Assembly: GCA_029204225.1 (NCBI GenBank)
Contig: CM055092.1
Location: 71,427,472-71,491,471 of the forward strand
DNA: 64,000 nt
Origin: Diphasiastrum complanatum
Lineage: Eukaryota; Streptophyta; Lycopodiopsida; Lycopodiales; Lycopodiaceae
Direction: 5' to 3'
A program made the translations under genes and the position numbers. The notes under the pieces were generated by a model that was not told the DNA's origin, did not search any database, and saw nothing but the letters and a program-made list of their open reading frames with translations. This document shows, piece after piece, positions 20,327 through 36,146 of the stretch. The first letter of the stretch is position 1. Every line of letters begins with the position of its first letter.

Positions 20327-22679
20327 GACATATAAGGAGCTAATGTCGAAGTGCAATGAGTTGGGACGGAATGAGAACATTGCTAATCGAAAGTCTGCAA
20401 AGACCACAGAACAGCTAAAGCGGTCGAGGGTTAGTGCTTCCAGAAAGATCATCTTATTCCTCTTAATGTCATTAGTCTTAATGTTGTGAAGTTGTTGAAT
20501 TGCAGTTATGTTACTCTCTGCATGCAAAATGAATGGTAAGTTATGAGGATGATTTGTACAGAGCAAATCGCTAATCAAGTTTGACATGATTAGATAATAT
20601 GGTAGCTTGTTAAGGTACAATCATCTGTGCCTGGATCAGTTCTTGTTAAAAAATTTCGGACAACGGTTTTCAGCGCAATGCAATTAATTTGAAAGATATG
20701 ATTAGAATTTTGATCTGAAAATAAGTAGAATCAACCTTGGACTATGCATTACAAGCACAATGTTGTGGACATCCAGCGACATTTTTGGGGACAATCTTTA
20801 GTCACTCTTTTTGTATGGCTTATTACTTCTTCCTCTGTGTTCTGTAAATGAATTTTTGACAGCATTGGACCATTCGACTTTGATTTCATCTTTCAAAGTG
20901 ATCCCAATCATGCCAAACTACTATTTAATAACCACAAATGCGTTCTATCTGAGTCTGCATTGAAACATATTTAGTTGAATGATTTCCAAAGTGAAGGAAG
21001 AGATTTGGCACACTATCTGAGAAGTCTAGACCTCCTTGGGGCTTTGGACATTGCACAGGTGCGCATTCAAGAATTGGAAAAAGTTTTGGAAGAAAAGGAG
21101 AATAGAACTATTCGACTAATTAGAAATTCGGCCAAGCATGTAATGCAAACAAGGAGGCCTTTAGGATTGAAAAATGGTGGCTATGATCCAGCTTCAGAAC
21201 TTCACTTAGGAGCTAATGGTAGTGACGTTCAAGGGATTGGATTGAAACCTTTCGCATGTAAATCAGTGGAGTCAGTAAAGGAGGCTGTCTCAAATACCCT
21301 TTATTCAATGGGCATAGAAGCTAGCAAGACAGAACAATGTTTGCTAGCTGTAGCTGATCCCTTGTCTTGCCAAGAGTCTGATGAAAGTAAATTATCTGTT
21401 AGTCAATTAAAGACCATGAGTGATTCTACTAGTTGTGGAGAGGATGGAGACCTGGTTAATAGGACATCGACTTGGAGCTGTTCAACTGAGGCGGTGGTGG
21501 CTCTCAGGGACTTAGAATGCAACAACTTGGAAACCTGTTTGCCAGCTAGTGTGTATGGAGGAATTTCTTCACCTTCCACCTCCTTTAACAGTGAAGGACA
21601 GGTTAACACTGTGAGAACATATGATTCTTTGGTTCCTACTAGTGTTGAAGAGACTAACTCAGAACCATGGGATGGGTGTGTTATGGCAGTGGCATGTCCT
21701 CCAGGCATTTCCCTGAGTTGTGGGCAGGATACCTTGCCAGTCCCCATAAGGCGAGAAGCAGGCCTTGTGCAGGGTCTTTTGGAAGATCGACAAACTTTTT
21801 CAGGTTGTTTGTTTGCTACCCTTGGAAGTGTGCACTTTAAGTTTTATCATGTTGTGAGTTTGTTTTGTTGGCATTAAAATTGGTGAAAATATGTTCATCT
21901 AGTCACGTTTGGGTTGATAAATAACTGCACTCGTGAATCTGGAATTATGAGTTTCGCAATCCCTTTGGCTTGCCACCTTCTTGGTCACAATGAACTGCTA
22001 TTGCAAATCAGGAGCCACTGGTCAATAAATTACTTCAACTTGTCATTGGTGCTTGTCGATGAACTATTCATGAAGAATGATACCTAATCATTGTCAGGGT
22101 GAATAAATGATGCATTGGAAAACAGGCAATTCAGCAATGATGCGTGAGGGAGGAACTGAATGTCTGATTGGAACTAACTTAGGAAGTTGGTGCAATCAAG
22201 GTCAAATGCATACCAAAAGGAGGCTTCATTCTGCAGAAAGTGTGTGGAATAATCAGCATTCACAAAATTTGTGTGGTGATATGGTCAAAGGTTTGAAATC
22301 CACAAATCGTACTGGCACTTACATCGTCACTGGTGCCAATGGGCGTGGAGGTCAAATAAAAGTGCTGAAGCCCCCGCAATCAATGGTGGAAATCTCTTGC
22401 TTTCACAAATGTGTAGCATGTTATGCATTGTTCCTTCTAAGCTGAGTGGAACTTATTTTCATGAAACGAGAAATTTCTTTACTGCAGGATTGATGAAGGG
22501 TACGTATGATTTTGATGTGATCGTGGATGTCAAATGTTCTGTAGGTTGTAAGCAATTTGGCTGCCAGTGGCATGACAAAGCTGAAGTGGCGCAAGGACAA
22601 CTTTCTAAAAAGAAGCAAAAAGAATCCACAGGCAACACTACGGTTGGAGCATTTTTTTTGTCATAATACACCTACGTGA
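20327..22679 (+). CDS. 3' exons of a coiled-coil host gene with PIP-box-like C-terminus (TRAIP-like candidate)
   Basis: Four exons join in phase: about 20327-20429 (acceptor uncertain), 20975-21803, 22126-22385 and 22545-22679, all with AG/GT borders. The encoded part starts with a helical segment (TYKELMSKCNELG, then KTTEQLKRSR), then ALDIAQVRIQELEKVLEEKE. A long Ser-rich, poorly structured middle follows, then GANGRGGQIKVLKPP and a final exon ending TLRLEHFF plus seven residues. TLRLEHFF resembles a PCNA-interacting (PIP) box with the first Gln replaced. A coiled coil with a C-terminal PIP box would fit a plant TRAIP/RNF206-type E3 ligase, but I see no RING in the window, so the name is only a suggestion. 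Introns are 545, 322 and 159 bp. The phase agreement over three introns argues for a real gene. Confidence 0.55.
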
Positions 22680-25429
22680 GTCTCAATTTTTTTTTTTTTA
22701 TCACCAGATCTCAAGTTTCTGTTCCTTAACACATGGTGATGCACCTGTCTATAGTTGTAGATACTTTGAAAATTAAGTACCTGGATATTGATTTCTTTGA
22801 TAGTAGAAGACATGTATCGTGTAGCAGAAGAACAATTTGGAATGTAGAAATACTGATCTATCCATGATTGTATGACAACCTCATCTGCAATTGCTTGGAA
22901 TTAAGGTCCTCCAGCTTTGGATTACTTCAATCTATCCATGATTGTATGACCACCTCATCTGCAATTGCTTGGGATTAGAGTCCTCCAGCTTTGGATGCCA
23001 TAAACACTGGTTGGAAACCTTCCAAGCCATGCGAATATCAGATCTACCTCTCTGCTTTCATTTTTGTATAGATACAGAGACTTGAAAGCACTTTCTGCTT
23101 ATAGTGTGACCGAGTTGCCACCAAATTTCAAATTTTTCCACTAATGAAGAATAAGAATATTTGTGATATGCTTGAAGGCGCCATTAAGATCAGATGCACT
23201 TCATTGAAAATAACACTTAGAGCTGCAACGTAACCCTACAAGACCAAGAGAAACCTGACACATTCTTCTGAAATTGGACAAAAGGTATGAGGTTTTTTCT
23301 TGGAATAGAAGTGCTGGCTGGACATATACGTTCAAGATTACATCTATCATCTATGGTAGACGCCCCTCTACTAAAACAAAACTGCATCCACTACACGTGG
23401 TATTGTTTCTTTAAGTCTGTCTTTTCCAATGTGTATTGCCTTGCATGCTCGATGATGCTTACACTCTGAACATTGTTTTCTCTTGCCTCTACAAAACAAA
23501 GCTGGGAAGATGAACTTTTTGCATATTCAGATTCTACTAGGAGGTTTTTCCATAAGTATCTTTCAAACGATGTGTTACATTCTTTCTTTGCTTGAATGCT
23601 TTTTGTTGCTGTCGTCTTCAACGATGCTTTTTTTTTTTTTTTTTTCCTGCGTCAGACCTATTCAAGGAATTTCTTTCCAAAAGGCCTTTTGCTATTGGTG
23701 AAAATTGATGGTAATGGAATTTGCGTGGATGATTTACGTGGAGTATCCCTGCTGTGCTATCACACAAATCCACGACTATATCAGAATTTTGAAGAATCAG
23801 TGTGTTGCTTCTTTTTTAGCGCTGGTCAGGGAAATAAAGACCCGGAAATAGAGTATGCAATTACCTATTTGATCGTTATTTTGCTTTAATCATTCCCAAA
23901 TGGCCTTCCCCCTCAAGTGACGTAATATAAAGAAATTTTCTGGACAATTTTTTTTGTATCCCAAGTTGCTAAATTTTAATCCTTGCACTGAATCAGATAC
24001 TCAAGAAACATGCCGATCCATGACTTTCCTACTCAAGCGTTTGTGGAATGACTTTTGGCAAATGTTTAATATGAGTAGACATGTCATATATAATTTACTT
24101 TTGAACTCTTTCCACTGTTGACAGTTTAATTTATTCAAGGTATGCGATATTATTTCATGACATCTAAAATATATCTCGTTTGCTCGTGGGTCACATGTGA
24201 TTGCTCTGTTAGATGTAAAAGTTTTTCAATAAGCAATTTTTTTTGGAAAATCTGCCTCAAGAGTGTAACCAGTACTTGTTCACATTAATTATAAGATCTA
24301 AAGTAAACTTTTGTAACAAGCACAAAAGAGTGAGGACCCAATAACTTAAGTTCATTGCTTGTTCTAATTTGATACAGAAGTTGTATGTGTGGCACACATG
24401 TACACACTAGCAAAGTTTGGCCTAGAGAAATTTTGGCCAGCTTCTAACATTTTGGACTCAAGATGTTTCATCTTTTGAAGCCAATCCATGGTGTGCAATT
24501 TGTAGATCAATACAAATGCTAGAACATTGCTCAAAATTGAATGGAAGTTTGTATGTTCATGCAACCTTTTGGAGATCGATAACACATTGCTTTTTGCGTA
24601 GTTTTCATTCATAGAAAGCCTTTGCCCCAAGGAGTCACTTTGATTTTTTTCACTTGCTTAGCACGTGCATTTCACTAGAAACACAAGTGGCAAAGTAGAG
24701 CAACAAGGAAGTGGAAATTATTGTGGAAAATGTATTCAAGAAGGAAAACGATAAGAGCTAGAGAGTATGACAACTTGTTAGAAACATGTGAAGAAAATGA
24801 AAACTCATCATTAGGGTCATTTCTCCATCTTGTTCATATAAATTATATTGATAGACCTATATTATTTTATGTGTGTAGACAAAGCAGATTGAATTTGAAG
24901 TAATGTTAAGTTGTTTATAGCTAGATGTTTGCAAATGGTGTTTTGAAAGTATGAACTCAATAGAAATGTATTCAAATTAGTGGTTGCACTAGATGACAAT
25001 AGAACCTTCGGGTCAATCTTCTAAATCTTTTGATTTTGTTTAAATATCAAGACTCGTCAATTTGTATGTTGACAAACCTTGCTTAAGTGTTACATGAGAA
25101 TTTCCTAGCCATTGAGAAACTTAATTTAGCTTCTAATGTGTTTCAAGGGTATTTTTGTTCATTTGTAGAAAGACACATTTAATCCATGAGAAAATAAACA
25201 TTAAAAAAAGCAGTAGCTCTCTTTTGTTTAATGAAAATGAAAACGATATTAGAAGGCTAGAATGGTCAATAATGGTTTTTTGTCTGTCTTTGTGCTTTTC
25301 ATTGTGATATCAAAGGCTTGTTCATATATTCGACAAGAAATTTTCGAATGTAAAATTTTTGACTGAAGATATTGGAGAAAGATACATGTAGACAATTATG
25401 GATCATAGATCATACTTGAAGTAGATACA
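22680..25429. other. No gene recognised; contains a 74-bp tandem duplication
   Basis: AT-rich DNA with T-runs at 22689 and 23628. Apart from the duplication at 22857-22996 I see no repeat or exon chain here. Confidence 0.4.
22857..22996 (+). repeat. Tandem duplication, 74-bp period
   Basis: Copies 22857-22930 and 22931-22996 share tctatccatgattgtatga, cctcatctgcaattgcttgg and tcctccagctttgga, with few differences. Confidence 0.9.
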
Positions 25430-26252
25430 CATGTTTATGTTGGGGGAAAACAAAAAGATAACTCGCGTTAATCATATTATATATGAAATACTTGGATATC
25501 TCACATGAGTAGAACTCACACAACCAAAGAAGCTTGGGATATATTGGTTAGCCTTTTCATAATCCAAGATGTCATCATAAGACTACTTACCCAACGGGGT
25601 TGGCTCAACTGGTTAGCTTGGCATCCAAAGTTTCTTTGGTCCCAGGTTCGAGCCTCCCCTTGGAAACCAAGAAGCATCATAAGACTACTTTTGTTCTTTT
25701 AATTGATCAAATTGATCAATAATTAATTTATGTCTTTGCTTGATTAACTAGGTGTAGAGGTTTCTCCCATTGACGAGGCTTCTTGATCATGATGATGTTT
25801 GCTTAAACAATTTTGGCATTTATATGCTCTTTTGAATAGAAGTTTGGAGAAAAATAAATAAACTAGAAATATTTGGAAATCCTTGATTTTTCACTCCAAG
25901 AAAACACCTCATTATTATGAAGATTGATGTATTTTGGCCCTCGAATCAAGTTGTTAAAAACCAAAAAGATTGCCATTTGTAGCATGATTGAAGTAAAGTT
26001 TATAAAATTTGGGAAATTTGTAGTTGAATGGACTACTTGCCATTGAAAATCATAGCCATGGTGAAGGGAACTAAGGAAATCTATGAAGGAAGATGGACTT
26101 TTTTCAGAGCCTTTGTAGTTGGGAATTTCAAGAGTTCTCCATGAAATTTCCATAAATGCTAGCGTTAAAAATAGTCTAAAAGGAAAATTTTGAATGGCAA
26201 AATCAAGTCTTCTTGAATAGGATTTTTTAAATGAAGATATGAATGGGTTCAA
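25430..26252 (+). pseudogene. Old copia gag remnant
   Basis: The segment around 25502-25590 reads SRTHTTKEAWDILVSLF, the conserved copia Gag (UBN2-type) motif, followed by IIRLL. The SINE-like 86-mer interrupts it, and LLLFF continues after it. Beyond 25700 only scattered similarity remains, with many stops. Flanking LTRs were not found. Confidence 0.5.
25573..25690 (+). mobile_element. 86-bp tRNA-like retroposon, copy 1 (with target duplications)
   Basis: The body is 25589-25674, exactly 86 bp, flanked by perfect 16-bp direct repeats catcataagactactt (25573-25588, 25675-25690). It contains an RNA polymerase III A-box-like TGGCTCAACTGG and a B-box GGTTCGAGCC. The ends CCAACGGGG and CCCCTTGG can pair like a tRNA acceptor stem with one bulge, and CCAAAG/CTTTGG form an anticodon-arm-like hairpin. 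No A-rich tail is present; the 3' end reads AAACCAAGAAG. It sits inside a copia gag remnant. Confidence 0.85.
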
Positions 26253-26534
26253 AGGGTGAATGGCACTTCAATTTCACTAAAGATTTTTAGATTGAAGGAC
26301 ATGGGACGTATCGAAGAATGTCATTTTTTTTTCCACTTCAAAAAAACAATGCTAATAGGGACATTTTTGGCCAATTTTAGATGTTTTCCTCATATCCAAT
26401 GTGTTCCTTATTGGTATTGACCAACGAAGGGCGATATGAACATATACTTGCAAGTAGAAAAGGTTGGGCTATAGAGTAAGCCTTGGAACTAGTACGTGTT
26501 TTATCTAGCTACACCATTTTGAAGCCAATTTGTG

Positions 26535-26654
26535 GATTGGTATTTTGATGATTTGTCATTGTTGTTATACATTGAGTGGTAAAACACTATAAAAGCGAAA
26601 ATAAAGGTTTTACATGGCTAATTTGGGAGACTTGATCCACAACGGGAACGAGTA
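26535..26654 (+). repeat. Direct duplication, copy 1 (228-bp spacing)
   Basis: About 120 bp from gattggtattttgatgattt to gggaacgagta, repeated at 26763-26881 with few substitutions and a small deletion. Confidence 0.9.
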
Positions 26655-26762
26655 ATTTGGATGGCATTTCCAATCATGCATATTATGCATTCACATTATG
26701 GTGACTATTTAGTCGACGAATATTGTACTTGACAAAGTGGTGGCTTGGTACACAACTTTGTA

Positions 26763-26881
26763 GATTGGTATTTTGATGATTTGTCATCGTTGTTACACAG
26801 TGAGTGGTAAAACACTATAAAAGTGAAAATAAAGGTTGACATGGCTAATTTGGGAGACTTGATCCACAGCGGGAACGAGTA
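26763..26881 (+). repeat. Direct duplication, copy 2
   Basis: Second copy of 26535-26654, with changes such as tcattgtt/tcatcgtt and aagcg/aagtg. Confidence 0.9.
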
Positions 26882-27499
26882 TAGCAAGTTACTTTTTTGG
26901 AAAGAAATAGTGTGGGAGTTAGATAGAGAAGATATTTGTGCCTAGATTGTGCGTCAATGTCATGACAATTAGAGTGCAAGTAACCATGTGATAAAGAAAA
27001 CAAACGAGTTGATAAAAATTGAAATCTATTATTCAACGATGAAAAGTCATGATGAGAAATATTTTAAGATATTTGAACAATGCCAACTCAATAAAAAATA
27101 AATAATGAATGTATGAGATGTGTTACATTCATTCAAAAATCCACATGGAGACAAAAAACATTCAATTGTAGTCAAATTTTTTGTACCAAGAAGGTTTAGT
27201 GTCGCCTAGATAATAGTCGACAAAACAAATCAAAATGGCATAGTTTGTTCTTAATTATCAAAGTATCTAAACTAGCACAATATATTATTGCAAAGTTGTC
27301 TAAACTCTGGATTGTGAAACAATATTGTCATTGATTATTATTTCAAGTCATTTGATAGTCTTTCATTGCAACCACTTTGTATTGATGATCGATATCTATC
27401 ATCAAGCAAGCATCCTAGACAAATTTGACTTTCAAACGTTAATTTGCCACAAATGACTTCAACTGATAGGAAGCTCTTTTTAGCCAGGGCATGTATAAC

Positions 27500-29083
27500 A
27501 CATTAGTGATGTTCTTTACCTATCTATTCACAAATTGAACTTGATTCTTGCCAGCTTTTTGAATCTGGCACTCTTGTCCATTGGCCAATGTGACTTTCTC
27601 ACCATGATTGATTTACAAAAAGCTTTCAAACCAATCCCTATTTTCAATCATGTGCCTAGTAGCACTTGAATTTATGAACCACTTTGTGCTGTCATGAATC
27701 TGTTAAGAGAATGTCAATGAAAACACATTAGTTTTATCATCTTCTACTCTAGCTTCGGGTAAATTTTCTTGTAGCTTCAGTCTCCTTTGCTTGATATCCA
27801 CTTTTTTCTTATATCATTTTCTAGCCCAATGACCTAGCTTATGGCAAGAATAACACTGGAATTTCTTCTTCTTCTTCTTCTTCTTCTGCTTTGTGGAGGA
27901 CTCTCCATGATCTTCATCATCATTGTCCGTCCTTAAAAAATCTTTTTGAAGGCTTTGTGTTTGCCTTTGGCTAGGAATGCCTAATCTTCAAGTGCGGCTT
28001 GCCTTTGTTCTTCCTACACCAAGATATTGTGTCGGTCCTCAAAGGCTGGTATCCTCTCCCTCAGTGCAATGCCACTCACAAACGTTTGCAACTTTTAGAT
28101 ATGCCACTCATGGCTGTATGCACAAGTTCCACATGTCTTATCAACTCACCAATTGTCGTAAGATGATCTCTGATCTCCTTGATCCGCTTGAAAAATGATC
28201 TCGCACTCTCATTATCCTCCATTCATATGGTGCTCAACTTGGTCTTCAAAAACATGATGCGCGAAATGGATTTACCATCTAACATTGTGTTATGAGTGCA
28301 TCCCATGTAACTCTTGCCATTACAACTTCATAGATATGAGCAGTGATTTGATCCTTCATTAAGAAATTTATCAAGGATAGGGCCTTCTGAGCCTCTTGTC
28401 GAATGACCTTATATCGACATGAGTTGTCATTAGCCTTCACAGATGCACTTAATCTTGCCATTTTGCCAAAAAACATGTAATTGCGTTGTATGATGGCTCA
28501 ATGAGATGCCTTTGAGAGTGATTGCAAGCTACACAAGTCAGCTTTAAGGTTTGATAAAAAATGTTTAAGGCTCTCTCGCCATTAATTTTGGCCTAGCATG
28601 CTAAAAATGGCTCTGCACAAATGTTACAATGCGGCATCATCTAATACCTTGCCCTCTGAATGGTCCAATTATAGCTTCGATATGCTTTCTCCCCTTGATA
28701 GGGCACTTCCTTTAGCTAGTAGAAATTGTATTTGCAAGGTATAGTCCTTTTTGCGCTTAGTTTGGAGGAATTTGGCTTTCGGGTGGCCCCAAACTAATAA
28801 AAGACTAAAAAGTTAGATGCTCTTGAAGGTAATAAACTATTTCGTCACTCTTAAGAAAGGATGGCCCCAATTTCACTAGTTGGGTCTTGTTCTACACTTC
28901 AAAACAAAGATTTTTAATGAAATTGAAGGGTCCTCTAGGGGTCCCTTCACCCAAGCCTTTGATCCAACAATCTTGGATTCCCCAATCGTGATTGTCGATT
29001 CTACTCATATTGTATATGGCAGTTCTGTCTCATCCACGAGTTGAAGCCCTCTCCCTGTAGGTGCCAGGGCCCTGGAGACACTA

Positions 29084-29179
<96 letters not shown>

Positions 29180-29207
29180 GATTCTGGCAATCAAGGCTCT
29201 AATACCA
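27500..29207 (-). pseudogene. Degenerate Ty1/copia element: primer site, gag and protease start
   Basis: On the minus strand the order is: an altered primer site (GCTCTAATACCA on plus, 29196-29207; one base from the usual GCTCTGATACCA), a CT microsatellite, a Gag body (28476-28279, QEAQKALSLI and ARVTWDALI), a CCHC zinc knuckle (27855-27814, CYSCHKLGHWARK, with the last Cys codon replaced by TGA), and a protease-like stretch near 27690-27650 where the DSGA motif is degraded. Multiple stops occur. RT and integrase are absent, so the element is truncated at about 27500. The LTR should lie right of 29207, but its far end is not recognised. Confidence 0.7.
29086..29177 (+). repeat. (CT)n microsatellite
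   Basis: A pure CT tract of about 92 bp, the longest in the window, between the copia primer site and gag. Its flanks lack the LINE stem-loop block. Confidence 0.97.
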
Positions 29208-30033
29208 AGTCACGAATCTAATTACAAAACTAGCAATTTCCCATAGATCTACCAATCAACAAAATCACATAAAGGAAAAGTAGGAGCAAATCACCACACA
29301 AATAACATCATCAACTATATTTCACCAAAAGTTACAAATACAAGATAAATAGTGATTAGGGCTCTAAGTAGATACTAGCCCATCAATCTCGTGGCCCAGA
29401 AAGAGAGACCATAAATTAAAGTTAATTAGTGCATTTCTAACTAGAATGAATCGTCCAATGATATTTCATGAATGTTAAACTACCAAGATGTGATAAGGTT
29501 AGATATCTTGAACATTCTTAAAATTCTAAAAACAAGAGATGAGTTGAGTGGTAGTAAATTGAAATCTGACTAGTTCTAAATAATTGGAATTGGTCAATAA
29601 GTAAAGCGATAAGCAATTTCACTAGTATTGCTTGTGATGGATAAGCATATTGCTTTTAGGATCACTACCAATAAGCTTATGTATAGGTTATTGTATGATG
29701 TGTTCAACTGCTAGTCTATAGAAGTATAATATTTATTGATGGATGGTCTTAGTACACATTTGGCAGAGGATGGATTAGTTTGCATTGGATAATATCCAAT
29801 ATCAAATGATTGAGATGGATACAATGCAAATGTCTATGATATACTCTAATCTGTAGTAAGGTGATTTGATGGAAATAGATCTCCTTGAGACCTTAAATCA
29901 TCTACATGGGACTATAAATGGAAACTAGAGTCTGTTTAAGATCTAGTACTTTCTAATAAAAAGCATGATCATAGAAATCTTCATGTAATGGATTCTATTA
30001 GAAACTTATATGAGTAGAATTTATGATCTTCAG

Positions 30034-30306
30034 AGGATGACCAGTCCAAATTGAAGGCAAATCATCTAGATCCTTTTAATCTAGGGGTACAAGATGAAAA
30101 GAAAGATGGTTGTAGAATCACATTGATCTAGATTGATTGAGAATAGTCAAGAGATGACAAGTGAAATTTGTAATCCCGAAGAATGACAAATCTAAATTGA
30201 AGACATATAATCTAGGATCCATTCTATTTAGGGGTACGAGATAAGCATAATGATGGTTGTAAAATCATATTGATCTAGATCAATTGATAATAGTCGGGAG
30301 ATCATG
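30034..30306 (+). repeat. Tandem duplication, ~144-bp period
   Basis: 30034-30160 and 30178-30306 share taaattgaag, aatctaggggtac-like, gatggttgtaraatca, attgatctaga and aatagtc blocks in the same order; clearly diverged. Confidence 0.75.
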
Positions 30307-31217
30307 ATTCTTGAGAGAGCTTAGTATACTTGCCTTTTACTACTATATGTCTAAGGATAGAGATAGTCTTAAAGATGAAAAAATGTTATTTCCCTTATTG
30401 ATTAGAGTTATGCCAAAGTTAAATAGGAATATATAACTTACAGCAAGCAAAAAATAATTAGCATTGCACATAGAATCAAGAGATACCCTTAATGGTAAAG
30501 AATATGACTCTTTGCTTACATAAGTTGTAGAGCCACTAGAATGGACATGCATTAGAAGTTGTCAATCCCATAAACAATCTTGGAAAGATGGCTTAAATTG
30601 TAAAGACATAAGAGTGAACTTGGACAAAAAGATGGCTGAAATTGTAGTTATATAAGAGCGAACTTGGACATCTGTCGACATTCATTCCCTAGGTGTGAGG
30701 CCTAGACTAAGGGATGAGACTTTGGATCCTCGAGTGCTTAGGTGAGGCAAGTCGGATCAAATCTATAGTGGTGCATTACAATGGGTAAGTGGGTCATCCT
30801 TGCTTTGAGCTTTATTGAAAGACATGATGCTATGCTCGACTAGCTATTGAGCCTAATTCATTTTCTTGTTGAGCATCATATAGATAGTAGTCAATAAGTT
30901 CCATGCTTTGCCATTAGAGAATTCAGTTTATAAAAATATCATGAAAAATGCAACCTTTACATTCAAGCATCATTCTATGTTGCAAGTTTTATAATAAAGA
31001 CAACATCCTCTTAACTTCTATGCAACTTAGACCGTGCTCAACAAAGGAGTGCCACTAAATAAGTTCTATTAGGCCAAATTTTGCAATAAATAGCTAACAA
31101 GTTCATTCTTTATGTTTTTTGATTTTCAAACCTGTGGGATCCTAGATAATGGAAGCTGGATGGGTCCAACTTAAGCGTGACGATACACCAACCAACTCAC
31201 CACGTGTGAGAAGAATA

Positions 31218-31337
31218 CATATTGATTCTTTATGCATCTTGGTTTTCAAAGGGGGCTGGAACCTGGGACTAAAGAAACTTTAGATGCCAAGCTAACCAAC
31301 TAAGGCAATCCCGTTGGAATCATATTGATTCTTTATG
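31218..31337 (-). mobile_element. 86-bp tRNA-like retroposon, copy 3 (with target duplications)
   Basis: The body is 31235-31320 on the minus strand, again exactly 86 bp. Perfect 17-bp direct repeats catattgattctttatg flank it (31218-31234, 31321-31337). It matches copies 1 and 2 through TTGGTTAGCTTGGCATC, AAAGTTTCTTTAGTCCC and AACCAAGATG. The B-box is altered (GGTTCCAGCC), and one insertion is balanced by one deletion, which keeps the length. Confidence 0.85.
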
Positions 31338-31913
31338 ATATTAGGATGATGGTATAGAGAACTGTGACATCAAGACTTTTGTACAACAAAGACAGTCAAT
31401 TATTGTTGCTTGCTGACAACTAGCACTTTATCATCCTCCTTTCAAGTTCAAAATGAGCGACATTGATTCTTATGTTTGCATTAGAGCAGCTGAATGTGTT
31501 TCATTTACTTTCAGAAAGCTCCAAGTATTCCAGTGTACTTAAGTTGTCAGTCTGTTGAAACTGGTAATGTAATTTAGTCTTGAAGGTGGAGCTGACTAAG
31601 AAAAATACCTGTACCAATAACACTGGCAAACAAAAGATGGTATCTAAAAGAGCGGGTGTTTATAGATTCTAATGATTATATTCCAAGGTGTTTGTAATAT
31701 GTATACTAGTAGATTTGCGATCAAACATAGGGCAGCCATATTTAGCACCTCTTATGACACTGGTAATAAATGCCAAGCTCTCTTCTCCTTCAGAAAACTC
31801 TACCTATAAACCATTGCTGCTTGTTCATCCCACAATTGATCGTGTGGACAAGCAAACTCGTTTTTGGCGCTTGTTACTCACACCCCCAAAACTAGCAGTT
31901 GGATATTACCTGA

Positions 31914-32061
31914 TGCCACAAAAGATATAGATACTCAAAGATATGCAATTTTGGAGCTGCAGGCTGTTCAAATACACAAAAATATTGTTACCATACTACA
32001 AAAGATCTAGGCACTTTAAAAATTGCAATTTTTGGAGCTGCAGGTTGTTCAAGTACACAGG
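31914..32061 (+). repeat. Tandem duplication, ~90-bp period
   Basis: Two blocks share acaaaagat, tgcaattttggagctgcagg, ttgttcaa and tacaca. Confidence 0.75.
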
Positions 32062-32912
32062 AAACCATTCTGGGAGATGTGAAACAGTTAACACCTTAAA
32101 TTGTGAAGAAAAAGCAAGAGTACCAAGACCTCCTATATTCTCTCCCCTTAAAGAACATGAAGAGCTTCTTTAATCTGAAGAAGCTTTATCATGCAATCTG
32201 GCCCCAGAGAAAATTCTAGCTACAGTAGCTACCTTGCTGCAAAAATAAGTTAGCACATTCCAGGAAGTATTGAAAAAAGCAGTAGGAAACCACCAATGTA
32301 ATTCTATACAAAGAATATGCCTTGCTATTGCAGAGCAAACTGGAACCTTAAGAAATCGCCCTTTAAGCTCATAATAATCATCTCATTTAATAATGACACC
32401 GCCTAATTTTGATCAATCGCCTACTGCAAAGACGTCATGATTTCAAACCTAGAAAAATAAATTTTTAGATACTTCATGCTAGCCCATAATCCAGATCATA
32501 CCACATTTGGCAGAAGATGCAGTCGCTGGATAACATTTTCAAATTCATGTTACAATTTCTTTAACAAATTAGTGGATGTCATACATAGCTCGACTGAACC
32601 TGAATGGCACAGGAAAGATTTGCCACATGAGCGCGAGTCGGAGTCCAGGCAACTTGGACTATAATACCTAAGAGACCATTATTGATCTGCTCGAAAAAAT
32701 GGTGTACTGAATTGCAACAAGGTTAGGGAGGATCAAGAGTTGCATGAGGTATGTACTAAGGAGAAGCAAAAAATGACGTTGCAATCCAGCTTATTGATTA
32801 TCTTCCAGGATAGTAATAATTATCTATCCCTCAAGCACTGATTGCCCAAAAATTTTCATCTGGCTCCTACACCATGAAAGCAACTGGCAACTAGTTAGAA
32901 GTGAATAAAGTT

Positions 32913-36146
<3,234 letters not shown>

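Larger units (their letters stand above)
26253..27500. other. No gene recognised; contains a direct duplication
   Basis: AT-rich DNA with the duplication at 26535-26654 / 26763-26881 and no recognisable coding sequence. Confidence 0.4.
29208..32912. other. No gene recognised; local duplications and a retroposon
   Basis: The first part may be copia LTR or leader. Two local duplications (30034-30306, 31914-32061) and one 86-bp retroposon (31218-31337) are present. 31090-31215 holds another sequence with tRNA-promoter-like but poorer features. The final few hundred bases probably include the 3' UTR of the epimerase gene. Confidence 0.4.

Noticed and set aside
20863-20974. Upstream extension of the 20975 exon starting at the acceptor 20861-20862 with an in-frame TAG (pseudogene reading)
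   Set aside because: An acceptor AG at 20973-20974 gives a phase-0 exon that joins the 20429 donor without a stop, so the gene need not be broken there.
25589-25674. A genuine tRNA gene
   Set aside because: The anticodon arm and T stem do not fold canonically, three copies share length and flanking duplications, and the 3' tail is copied too. This fits retroposition.
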